From: UMGS1696 sp045643285
Lineage (GTDB): Bacteria > Bacillota > Clostridia > Oscillospirales > CAG-272
Direction: 5' to 3'
Length of the DNA: 64,000 nt
Assembly (NCBI GenBank): GCA_045643285.1
Contig: JAZUKN010000097.1
Coordinates: 1-64,000, forward strand
In this document: in pieces, positions 1 to 7,151 of the stretch
How the letters are laid out: the number at the start of each line of letters is the position of its first letter
Position numbering within the stretch: the first letter of the stretch is position 1
Position numbers and translations under genes: made by a program
The notes under the pieces: model-generated
Told to the model about the DNA's origin: nothing
Database searches by the model: none
What the model saw: the letters and a program-made list of their open reading frames with translations, nothing else

Positions 1-336
1 GCAGACGTTCTGAAAGCCGCTAACCTCGGTATCATCAACGGATACGATGCAGCAGGCGGAACAAAGGACTTCAAGCCGAATAACACACTGAAGAGAAGCG
101 AAATGTCCGCAATCATCAACCGTGTTGCAAAGCTCTGCGGCAAGACAGTTGAAGGCTTTGACAGCGAAGTTAAGTTCTCCGACACAGCATCTCACTGGTG
201 CAACAAGGAGCTCGGCTGGCCCGTACACAACGGAATCGTCAAGGGAACAAGCGCAACGACGTTCTCTCCCGAAAACACTCTCACCGTTGAACAGACCATT
301 ATGATGATCTACAGAACATACACAGCTCTTAAATAA
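1..336 (+). CDS. SLH-domain protein, C-terminal fragment (5' end outside window)
   Basis: The reading frame is open from the first base and ends at TAA, giving 111 residues that begin inside an S-layer homology module. Two SLH repeats are visible: one with NLGIINGYDAAGGTKDF followed by an EMSAIINRVAKLCG helix, and one with HWCNKELGWPVHNGIVKG followed by the helix containing TVEQTIMMIYRTY. SLH modules usually hold exported proteins to secondary cell-wall polymer, so this is the wall-anchoring end of a surface protein whose functional part lies upstream. It is closely related at protein and DNA level to the C-terminus of the next gene, including the bases just after the stop codon, so the two are tandem paralogues. 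Confidence 0.9.
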   Translation, partial: ADVLKAANLGIINGYDAAGGTKDFKPNNTLKRSEMSAIINRVAKLCGKTVEGFDSEVKFSDTASHWCNKELGWPVHNGIVKGTSATTFSPENTLTVEQTIMMIYRTYTALK

Positions 337-350
337 GTCTTAAATAAGTG

Positions 351-388
351 AAAAGTCCCGTCTGAAACATGACGGGACTTTCTTTTTT
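351..388 (+). terminator. Intrinsic terminator of the partial SLH gene
   Basis: An 11-bp stem AAAGTCCCGTC / GACGGGACTTT with an 8-base loop is followed by a T-rich run. It starts 15 bases after the stop codon. The terminator of the next SLH gene has the same position and loop but a different, still paired, stem. Confidence 0.92.
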
Positions 389-437
389 GCACAAAACTTT
401 ATCATTTTTTTTGTTTGTTTTACCGCCATGAAAACTC

Positions 438-466
438 TTGAAAAAACTTTGGTTGTAGTGTAGAAT
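438..466 (+). promoter_or_regulatory. Sigma-A promoter for the SLH/DOMON-like gene
   Basis: TTGAAA (438-443) and TAGAAT (461-466) are separated by 17 bp. The start codon is about 70 bases downstream, and no other gene intervenes. Confidence 0.75.
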
Positions 467-535
467 TAACCTGTAGTTGAATGATATTCAACACAATCTT
501 TATCATTACGGTTTATCCGTAACACGGAGGAAAAA

Positions 536-2011
536 ATGAAAAAACTACTATCCGTTCTTCTCGTAAGCGTTATGCTTGCCGCTATGTTCATCATTCCGGT
601 GAATGCCGCGAAGGAAAAAGCACCGTTCGGTACAGTTGTAGAAGCTCAGTACACAACGACTGCGCCGGATATGAGCGAAAGAGCATATCCCGATGCAACG
701 TGGGGTGAACCTGTTATCCATATCGATTCGAAATCTCCGAACACTGCTGTCACAGACTATATGAAAGGCAGAGGCGAAACGACTGTTGAGACTGACCGCA
801 CTCTTTCCTTTGATGCATATATGAAATGGACAGACAGTGCGCTGTACCTGTGCTTCACATCTCCTGACAACTTTGTCAGAGGTGCAGTCGACCCGGTGAG
901 AGGCGACGGATTCCAGATTGATATTGTTTACGGTATAATGGATATGTCGCACTACAGCGCAGAACTCTGTGACGATCCGAACGCATTCAGAGACACATAC
1001 AGCTATCTTCTCACTTTCTTCGTTGACGACGATACATTCATTGAATACGGCGCAGGCATAATGGTAAACTGCAACATGTATTTTGATGAAAAGAGCAGTG
1101 AATTGGTCGCAAAATATGAGCTTCCGTTCACTCAGCTCGGTATGTCGACAAAAGAACAAGCAAAGGACGGAGATGTTCTGTCTTTCTCAATGCTCAGAAT
1201 CGACGGCAATAAGGACGACGAATCCGGATATACCGGCTGGCTTGAATGGGGTAATTTCTTCGACAAGGATAAGGGATGCGAAGTTCCTGCCGCGCGAGTA
1301 AACGATATTTACGTTCCTTCTTCTCTTAACGCCAAAACCAAAACCGGCAACTCTATCAAGCTCGTAGGTAAATCCGGCGCGACAACTCCCGAACAGCAAA
1401 CCGTGCCGGGAGACGACGGGGTCAAAACACCTATAGATCAGATCGCATCAGAAGGAGGCGGAGTCATCACACCTCCGAGAACAGAGCCGTCTTCATGGGC
1501 AAAGGCGGAAGTTGATGCCGCAATCGCCGCAGGTCTTGTTCCCGCAGAGCTTCAGACAAATTACAACGACGGCATATCGAGAGCAAAGCTTTCAAAGATG
1601 CTCGGAGTGCTGATCGACAAGGTTTACGGCACCGATCCCGTAACGGGTGACGCCTCATTCACAGATACCACCGATCCTACCGTTCTGCGTGTGGCAAACC
1701 TCGGTATCATCAACGGATATAAACAAAACGACGGTACTTTCAAGTTCATTCCGGATAACGTTCTGAGAAGAGCTGAAATGGCGGCTATCATCAACCGCGT
1801 TGCAAAGCTCTGCGGCAAGACAGTTGACGGCTTTGACAGCGAAGTCAAGTTCGCTGATACAGCAACTCACTGGTGTGGCAAGGAACTCGGCTGGCCAGTA
1901 CATAATGGTATAGTAAAGGGAACAAGCGCAACACAGTTCTCTCCCGAAAACACTCTCACCGTTGAGCAGACCATCATGATGATCTACAGAACATACACAG
2001 CTCTGAAATAA
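536..2011 (+). CDS. Secreted SLH protein with N-terminal DOMON/CBM9-like domain
   Basis: This 491-residue protein has a clear signal peptide (residues 1-24, MKK then a hydrophobic core, cut near VNA-AK). Residues of about 40-275 resemble the beta-sandwich DOMON/CBM9 type, with ESW-like motifs such as YMKWTDSALYLCF and GDGFQIDIVY; I assign that only by resemblance. A short linker rich in T, P, D and G follows, then three SLH repeats from about 312 to the end. The likely role is a cell-surface carbohydrate or ligand-binding protein held to the wall by SLH. The start is supported by GGAGG seven bases upstream. The C-terminus is nearly the same as the preceding fragment, and the same SLH type appears N-terminally in the gene at 7152. 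Confidence 0.88.
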   Translation: MKKLLSVLLVSVMLAAMFIIPVNAAKEKAPFGTVVEAQYTTTAPDMSERAYPDATWGEPVIHIDSKSPNTAVTDYMKGRGETTVETDRTLSFDAYMKWTDSALYLCFTSPDNFVRGAVDPVRGDGFQIDIVYGIMDMSHYSAELCDDPNAFRDTYSYLLTFFVDDDTFIEYGAGIMVNCNMYFDEKSSELVAKYELPFTQLGMSTKEQAKDGDVLSFSMLRIDGNKDDESGYTGWLEWGNFFDKDKGCEVPAARVNDIYVPSSLNAKTKTGNSIKLVGKSGATTPEQQTVPGDDGVKTPIDQIASEGGGVITPPRTEPSSWAKAEVDAAIAAGLVPAELQTNYNDGISRAKLSKMLGVLIDKVYGTDPVTGDASFTDTTDPTVLRVANLGIINGYKQNDGTFKFIPDNVLRRAEMAAIINRVAKLCGKTVDGFDSEVKFADTATHWCGKELGWPVHNGIVKGTSATQFSPENTLTVEQTIMMIYRTYTALK

Positions 2012-2025
2012 GTCTTAAATAAGTG

Positions 2026-2060
2026 AAAAATCCCACCTGAAATATGGTGGGATTTTTGTT
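2026..2060 (+). terminator. Intrinsic terminator of the SLH/DOMON-like gene
   Basis: A 12-bp stem AAAAATCCCACC / GGTGGGATTTTT with an 8-base loop ends in a T tract. Compared with the terminator at 351-388 the stem differs at several positions in both arms, so pairing is kept. Confidence 0.92.
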
Positions 2061-2087
2061 GCATTTTTGGGGATTCGGTGATATAAT
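2059..2087 (+). promoter_or_regulatory. Promoter of the DUF3737 gene
   Basis: TTGCAT (2059-2064), 17 bp, TATAAT (2082-2087). The -35 box begins in the tail of the preceding terminator, so the two transcription units abut. TTGCAT recurs as a -35 box at several other promoters in this window. Confidence 0.8.
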
Positions 2088-2119
2088 AGTTTTAATCTTC
2101 AATTTTGTTGGTGATACAC

Positions 2120-2950
2120 ATGAAAATTATCGAAAATCAGTCATTTGACTCAGAACGCGCACTGTACGGAAGCGACGGAGTCAGAATAGTTAATTGCCGA
2201 TTCGACGGACCGGCTGACGGCGAGAGCGCACTGAAAGAAAGCAGAAATATCGAAGCGGAAAACTGCTTCTTTAATCTCCGCTATCCGCTTTGGCATGACA
2301 CAGACGCAAAGCTGACCGGGTGCGAAATGACCGAAAACTGCCGCGCCGCAATATGGTATACGAACAGGATAGAAATAAAAAAATCCGTGCTTCACGGTAT
2401 CAAGGCACTCAGAGAATGCGCCGGTATAGTGATCGACGGATGCGATATCATCTCTCCCGAGTTCGGCTGGTATAACAAAAACGTCACGATGTCCGATACT
2501 GCGGTAAAGGGCGAGTATTTCATGATGCGCTCGGATGTTCTCCACTTCGATAAAGTGACGCTTGACGGGAAGTATTCGTTCCAGTATATAACGGATTCGA
2601 CGTTCGACGGGTGCAAATTCAATACCAAAGACGCATTCTGGCACGCGAAAAACGTGACAATCAGAAATTCCGTTATAAAAGGGGAGTATCTCGCGTGGTA
2701 TTCCGAAAATCTCACGCTTGAAAACTGCATCATCGACGGCACACAGCCGCTCTGCTACTGCAAGGGACTCAGGCTCATCAACTGCGAGATGCGGAACACT
2801 GATCTTTCGTTCGAGAGGAGCGAGGTCGATGCCACACTGACAGCTCCTATCGTCAGCATAAAGAATCCGCTATCCGGCAGAATTACAGTACCGGCGGCGG
2901 ACGAGATAATCAGAGATTTCGACAGCCCTTGCGAGATCGTCATCGGATAA
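2120..2950 (+). CDS. DUF3737 family protein, right-handed beta-helix
   Basis: This 276-residue protein fits the uncharacterised DUF3737 family. It consists almost entirely of short repeats of about 20 residues of the pattern N/D-xxx-I/V-x-N/D-C/S (for example IEAENCFF, VTMSDTAV, VTIRNSVIKG, LTLENCIIDG), typical of a parallel beta-helix. There is no signal peptide, so a cytoplasmic location is inferred. The family has no established function. I start it at the ATG at 2120 rather than the upstream in-frame TTG at 2105, because the MKIIENQSF start matches the family as I know it; the ribosome site is weak. It is transcribed alone, between its own promoter and a bidirectional terminator. Confidence 0.85.
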   Translation: MKIIENQSFDSERALYGSDGVRIVNCRFDGPADGESALKESRNIEAENCFFNLRYPLWHDTDAKLTGCEMTENCRAAIWYTNRIEIKKSVLHGIKALRECAGIVIDGCDIISPEFGWYNKNVTMSDTAVKGEYFMMRSDVLHFDKVTLDGKYSFQYITDSTFDGCKFNTKDAFWHAKNVTIRNSVIKGEYLAWYSENLTLENCIIDGTQPLCYCKGLRLINCEMRNTDLSFERSEVDATLTAPIVSIKNPLSGRITVPAADEIIRDFDSPCEIVIG

Positions 2951-3000
2951 AAAATAACGCTTTTCACCGGTCTTTTTGAAGACAGTGGAAAGCGTTTTTT
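2951..3000. terminator. Bidirectional terminator between convergent genes
   Basis: AACGCTTTTCAC (2956-2967) pairs with GTGGAAAGCGTT (2985-2996), flanked by an A-run on the left and a T-run on the right. It lies between the DUF3737 gene and the leftward operon ending at 3005 and can serve both. Confidence 0.88.
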
Positions 3001-3004
3001 ATGT

Positions 3005-3685
3005 TCAGCGTACATTTCGCTTTTTCAGAGAGAACATCGTGCCGACGAACACCGCAATAATTCCGAGCATTATCAGAATGTGCGCAAGCCCGTTGTAGTT
3101 GAAGCACCAGATAAATCTTACGAAAGCCGTGCGCTTGATTTGCAGATATGCGGCGGGAAGCAGAAAAACGAGCGACGCGACTATGATTCTTTCGCCGATT
3201 CTTCCTTTTTTGAAAGAATCAACGAGGATCGCCGCAAAACCCGTCAGCGCAAGAATTCCGCTGGAGATCACGAGAATTTTTATATGTGTGCCGTTGTAAG
3301 GCGGTGAAACAAAAAGCGAAAATACGAACGCGCACGCGACGTATGCTTCGGCAAGAATTACGTAAAGCGGTGTTGGCTTAGCTCCGTTTGTGATAAGGGC
3401 GAGCGCAAAGAGGAAGAAAGCCGCGAAAGTCTCATACATCAGCGGAAGCAGAATCGACCAGATGATAAAGTTAGGCATTCCTTCGGTGTAGACGTTGTGC
3501 ACGAGATACCCGAGAAAACACGAGCCGCAAAGAGTCGAAAAAAACATAACAGACCAAAACTTCGTGCGGTTTTGCGGAGTGTTCCTTAAACAAAGGATGA
3601 TAAGAAGAGGCACTATCACTACTCCCATAAGCAGGTCTGTGAGCGCGCCTGTAAGCTCGGCTTCGTGAATGGCAAAATCATTCAT
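3005..3685 (-). CDS. Uncharacterised multi-pass membrane protein
   Basis: This 226-residue protein has about seven hydrophobic segments (for example VVIVPLLIILCL, FFLFALALI, ILALTGFAAILV and the final ILIMLGIIAVFVGTMF), ending in a basic KKRNVR tail. No catalytic or transport motif was recognised, and I do not assign a family. It is the last gene of a leftward operon, three bases after the GH3 stop codon, with GAGG inside the upstream gene end serving as ribosome site. The context suggests co-expression with the glycosidase, but that does not show what it does. Confidence 0.75.
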   Translation of the reverse strand: MNDFAIHEAELTGALTDLLMGVVIVPLLIILCLRNTPQNRTKFWSVMFFSTLCGSCFLGYLVHNVYTEGMPNFIIWSILLPLMYETFAAFFLFALALITNGAKPTPLYVILAEAYVACAFVFSLFVSPPYNGTHIKILVISSGILALTGFAAILVDSFKKGRIGERIIVASLVFLLPAAYLQIKRTAFVRFIWCFNYNGLAHILIMLGIIAVFVGTMFSLKKRNVR

Positions 3686-3688
3686 TTA

Positions 3689-5314
3689 TCATACCTCTGC
3701 GTTAAAGTATGGCGGGAACGACACCGGCGACTTTCCCATGAACGGGATCTCGCCGAAGAGTGCCTTAACGAACGCCCTTTGTGTCGCAGGGGAGCATGAA
3801 TACGCATTGATGTACGTCTTCAGATACGGAAAATCGTGTATCTTGTACGGATCGCCGAACGAAGTGAAGATCACTCTCGGATGCTGTAATACTGCTCCAC
3901 GCCAGAACGGTGAAATGTGCTCGAAGCCTATTCTGAGCGAGCCGCCCGGATAGTCCTGAGAGGAGAGCTTGCAGTTGATGAGCACCGCGTCGAATATGTC
4001 GAGGCGGGAAGCAAAATCCGAGCGAGAGGCGTTTGAGATAGCTTCGACCTCGTATCCGCGCGCTTCAAGCTCTTTTTTGATAATGTCGAGATCGCATGAA
4101 TAGAAGATCGTCTCCGGTTCCGGAGAACGCTTGATGTTGAGAAGCAGTATCTTCGCGCCTTTTTTGAGTTTTAATGGGAGGGTGCCACCGTAGTTCCGTA
4201 TCAGTGTGATCGACTTGTCGGCGATCGCCTGTGCCGTTTCCGCGAGATCGTATTTGTGCGTGATGTCCGCGAGCACTGCCGACTGATCTTCAAACAGCCG
4301 CGCGCGCTCTTTTAGCTTCAACACTCGCGTTACTGCGTCGCGGATTCTTTCGGGCGGTATTTCGCCCGACTCCACAGCCGCTTTTATCTGGCGGAAATAG
4401 TCGGCATTCGGGAAGAGAAGCATATCTCCTCCTGCTTTGACGAACTCGACGGCGAGCCTGTCCTGCGGCACTATCGAGCAAGCGCCGACCATGCAGAGCG
4501 CATCCGAAACGACGCACCCCTCAAAGCCGAGAGTGCCTTTTAAGAGTTTCGTAATGATGTTGTAGCTCAGCGTGCCGGGACGGTAGCCTGCCCAGTCGTT
4601 TTCCTTTTCGTCGAATGCAGGGAGCGCGATATGTCCGACCATGACCGACGCCGCGCCGTGCCGGAACATTTCCTTGTAAACGTAGCCGTAGGTGTGCATC
4701 CATTCGTCGCGTGAGAGGGAATTGACAGTCGTGCAAAGGTGCTGGTTTCTGTCGTCCATTCCGTCGCCCGGAAAGTGCTTGCACCCAGCCATGACCATGC
4801 CGTTTTCCTGCATACCGTCGATTGCCGCGCCGCATATCCGAGCCACACGTTCGGGAATATCCGACACCGCACGCACGTTCGTCACGGGGTTGTCGGGATT
4901 GTAGTTTATGTCGCAGATCGGCGCGAACGACCAGTGTACGCCCATTTCGCGGCATCTTTCTCCCGTTGCAACGTGCGCTTTGTAGACGAGCGTTTCGTCG
5001 TTCGCCGCACCCCACGACATAGGATTCGTGACTTTCACTTCTCCGGCGAGAATATGCCCGGGACCGCACTCGATGTCAGCCGCGATCATCGCAGGGATGC
5101 GCGTGTTCGAGTTTATTATCTCCGTCGCAGTCCTGATGTGTTCGGGAGTATTGTTGGCGACAAAAAACGTGCCGGCTTTCGTTTCGCGTGCAAGCTCGGT
5201 CACTTTTTCGATGTTGTGCGAATCGAAATCAATGCACATCATCTGCCCGATCTGCTCGTCAAGCGTGAGTGAATCATTAAGTGCGTTTATGTCGACTTTC
5301 ATGTTATTCTTCAT
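3689..5314 (-). CDS. Glycoside hydrolase family 3, beta-N-acetylglucosaminidase-like
   Basis: This 541-residue protein fits a GH3 TIM barrel with a following alpha/beta domain. KHFPGDG (residues 179-185) is the conserved GH3 substrate-binding stretch, and D271 in VVSDALCMVGA matches the catalytic nucleophile position. KHFPG followed by DRNQH resembles the NagZ-type loop with its His, which suggests N-acetylhexosaminidase activity rather than beta-glucosidase. There is no signal peptide, so it should act in the cytosol on imported sugars or recycled cell-wall fragments. Its ATG overlaps the TAA of the NUDIX gene by one base (TAATG), so the two are translationally coupled; a second ATG at 5302 is possible. 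Confidence 0.9.
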   Translation of the reverse strand: MKNNMKVDINALNDSLTLDEQIGQMMCIDFDSHNIEKVTELARETKAGTFFVANNTPEHIRTATEIINSNTRIPAMIAADIECGPGHILAGEVKVTNPMSWGAANDETLVYKAHVATGERCREMGVHWSFAPICDINYNPDNPVTNVRAVSDIPERVARICGAAIDGMQENGMVMAGCKHFPGDGMDDRNQHLCTTVNSLSRDEWMHTYGYVYKEMFRHGAASVMVGHIALPAFDEKENDWAGYRPGTLSYNIITKLLKGTLGFEGCVVSDALCMVGACSIVPQDRLAVEFVKAGGDMLLFPNADYFRQIKAAVESGEIPPERIRDAVTRVLKLKERARLFEDQSAVLADITHKYDLAETAQAIADKSITLIRNYGGTLPLKLKKGAKILLLNIKRSPEPETIFYSCDLDIIKKELEARGYEVEAISNASRSDFASRLDIFDAVLINCKLSSQDYPGGSLRIGFEHISPFWRGAVLQHPRVIFTSFGDPYKIHDFPYLKTYINAYSCSPATQRAFVKALFGEIPFMGKSPVSFPPYFNAEV

Positions 5315-5859
5315 TATTCATTCTTCATTTTCATCATATATGCGCGCAGTATTCCTGCCTGTGTTTTGCCGTCCGTGATCTTTCCGTCAAGTACGTCGCG
5401 TACTGCGTCTTCAAGCGGAACGGTGAAGACTTCGAGAAGCTCGTCTTCGTCGAATTTCTGCTCCCCGAACTCAAGTCCGACGGCGAGAAACATCCGTATA
5501 CGCTCCGAGAGTATCGCGGGAGAACCGTAGTAGTCGCCGAGATCGTACATTTCGCGCGGCACGGCACCGGTTTCTTCTTTCAGCTCACGGAGCGCGGCGG
5601 CTTTGAGGTCGTCTTCCCCGATTTCGAGTTTTCCTGCCGGGATCTCGATCATCACCTGCCCGACAGCGTACCTGTACTGCCGCTCAAGCACGACTTTTCC
5701 GTCGTCTGTTATCGGCACGACTGCTACGGCGCCGTTGTGGCGGATGTATTCTCTGACCGACTTAACGCCGTTCGGCATAAGAATTTCGTCGCGGCGGACG
5801 TGGAGGACTTTTCCGTCAAAAATTATTTCGTCTGATAGCTGTTTTTCAGTGAGATCCAT
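5314..5859 (-). CDS. NUDIX hydrolase, ADP-ribose pyrophosphatase type
   Basis: This 181-residue protein has the Nudix box around AGKLEIGEDDL and RELKEETGA (about residues 74-97), including the RELxEE core that binds Mg2+. As I count it, the spacing between GE and RE is one residue longer than the classical consensus, so the loop may carry an insertion. The overall length and the following AILSERIRMFLA region fit ADP-ribose pyrophosphatases, which cut ADP-ribose to AMP and ribose 5-phosphate. The start ATG has GGAG about seven bases upstream. It lies between the transporter gene (12-base gap) and the GH3 gene (1-base overlap). Confidence 0.9.
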   Translation of the reverse strand: MDLTEKQLSDEIIFDGKVLHVRRDEILMPNGVKSVREYIRHNGAVAVVPITDDGKVVLERQYRYAVGQVMIEIPAGKLEIGEDDLKAAALRELKEETGAVPREMYDLGDYYGSPAILSERIRMFLAVGLEFGEQKFDEDELLEVFTVPLEDAVRDVLDGKITDGKTQAGILRAYMMKMKNE

Positions 5860-5871
5860 TTTGCACTCCGA

Positions 5872-6657
5872 TTATGCTTTTTTGATAAGATAATTGAACG
5901 ACAGCACCGAAATGCCGAGTACGATCAGTATAATTCCCGTGACGCGGCTGAGTTTTTTCGGCTTTGAGCGATTGGCGATGACTGCGGCTATTCTCGCCCA
6001 AAGGAATGTAAAGCATACGCACATGACAAGCACCTGCCAGTCGGGAAGCCCGTCTATCGCAAAGCGGCTGACCGAGCCTGTAAGAGCAGTGAACGCCATA
6101 ACGAAAACGCTTGTGCCGACCGCGGTTTTCAGCTCATAGCCAAGCAGGGAAGTGAGAACGAGAAGCATCATCATTCCGCCGCCTGCACCCACGAAGCCGC
6201 AGATGAAACCGATAGCGCTTCCGCCGAGAACGGATTTCAGGATCTTCTCTTTTTTCGGCATCGAGAGCATATTTTCTTTCGTCGTCAGAACGGGTTTTAT
6301 GATGAATTTGAGTCCGAGAATAATGGGCATGACCATCGAGAAACCGCCCATAGTGTGGTTCGGGATGTAGCTTGAAGCAAAACTGCCGACTACTGTGAAA
6401 AACAGGACGGTCACAAGCAGAACAAAGCCGTTTTTTATGTCGATGTTTTTGTTTTTTCTGTAGATCAGCGCACTGACAGCACTTGCGAGGACATCGCTTG
6501 CAAGTCCGATACTGATAGCGGCGTAAGAATCTATGTCAAGAAAAGCATAAAGCATGGGCCCGATGACGGCGGCGGCACTCATTCCGGCAAATCCCGTGCC
6601 GATGCCTGCACCTGCTCCTGCGATAAAACAAACGATGATTTTTTTTAGTAGTTCCAT
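5872..6657 (-). CDS. TauE/SafE (TSUP) family membrane transporter
   Basis: This 261-residue protein has about eight membrane spans. It shows two related halves, each with a glycine-rich signature: GAGAGIGTGFAGMSAAAVIGP near the N-terminus and GFICGFVGAGGGMMML after the middle. This is typical of the sulfite/anion exporter TauE/SafE family; the substrate is not predictable. The open frame extends upstream to 6762, but I choose the ATG at 6657 because GGAG sits eight bases before it and the promoter at 6698-6726 lies just upstream. It is the first gene of the operon TSUP-NUDIX-GH3-membrane protein. Confidence 0.88.
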   Translation of the reverse strand: MELLKKIIVCFIAGAGAGIGTGFAGMSAAAVIGPMLYAFLDIDSYAAISIGLASDVLASAVSALIYRKNKNIDIKNGFVLLVTVLFFTVVGSFASSYIPNHTMGGFSMVMPIILGLKFIIKPVLTTKENMLSMPKKEKILKSVLGGSAIGFICGFVGAGGGMMMLLVLTSLLGYELKTAVGTSVFVMAFTALTGSVSRFAIDGLPDWQVLVMCVCFTFLWARIAAVIANRSKPKKLSRVTGIILIVLGISVLSFNYLIKKA

Positions 6658-6697
6658 AGAGTGCTCCGAGGGGGGGATAAACAAAAATATACGAATT

Positions 6698-6726
6698 ATT
6701 ATATCATAGCAATCAAAAAAATGCAA
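6698..6726 (-). promoter_or_regulatory. Promoter of the TSUP-NUDIX-GH3 operon
   Basis: Read on the minus strand: TTGCAT (6726-6721), 17 bp, TATAAT (6703-6698). It lies about 40 bases upstream of the chosen start codon. Confidence 0.82.
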
Positions 6727-6728
6727 TA

Positions 6729-6770
6729 CAAAAAACCGCGTCGGTAGCATTAAGCTCACCAAGCGGTTTT
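6729..6770 (-). terminator. Terminator of the XRE regulator gene
   Basis: On the minus strand AAACCGCTTGGT pairs with ACCGACGCGGTTT around a 12-base loop, with a short internal bulge, followed by a T-run. The stem begins inside the stop codon of the regulator gene. Confidence 0.75.
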
Positions 6771-6987
6771 ATAGCTTGTACTCGTTGTCGCTTTCTTTAT
6801 ACTCAATTATATCCTCTACCTTGCAATGCAGTATCCGGCACAGATCGTTTATTGTCAGTGTGCTGATCCCTTTATTGTTTCTCAGACGGTCTATTGTCGC
6901 ACTGCTGATTCGGTATTTGTTTATCAGAGTATACGTCGATTCGTTTTTTTCACGCAATGTCCGCCAGAACGGTTCGTAACTTATCAT
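6769..6987 (-). CDS. Small XRE-type helix-turn-helix regulator
   Basis: This 72-residue protein is a single Cro/CI-like helix-turn-helix. INKYRISSATIDRLRNNKG gives the turn and recognition helix, and ISTLTINDLCRILHCKVEDIIEY gives the last helices, as in YozG-type regulators. It would bind DNA as a dimer. It is divergent from the SLH gene at 7152, and an inverted repeat TATAGTCAC / GTGACTATA lies between them, touching the -10 regions of likely promoters on both strands. I infer that it controls itself and the SLH gene. AAAGGGG about seven bases upstream supports the start. Confidence 0.88.
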   Translation of the reverse strand: MISYEPFWRTLREKNESTYTLINKYRISSATIDRLRNNKGISTLTINDLCRILHCKVEDIIEYKESDNEYKL

Positions 6988-7040
6988 AACGTACCCCTTT
7001 CGACTTTTTTCAACAATTTTCTCTGAAAATTATTGTAGTT

Positions 7041-7082
7041 TATAGTCACCCACTTGATAATAGTCGTGATTGTGACTATAAT
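7041..7082. promoter_or_regulatory. Inverted-repeat operator with divergent promoters
   Basis: TATAGTCAC (7041-7049) and GTGACTATA (7072-7080) are perfect inverted half-sites with centres 31 bp apart, close to three helical turns. The plus-strand promoter TTGATA (7054-7059), 17 bp, TATAAT (7077-7082) overlaps the right half-site at its -10 box. On the minus strand a weaker TTATCA-17-TACAAT is covered by the left half-site. This arrangement fits a repressor that blocks both directions; binding by the adjacent XRE protein is inference. Confidence 0.7.
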
Positions 7083-7151
7083 AATGATAATAATATTAAA
7101 AGTATAGTATACATCGCGTATTATCATTCAATTATTTCAAAGGAGTATGTT

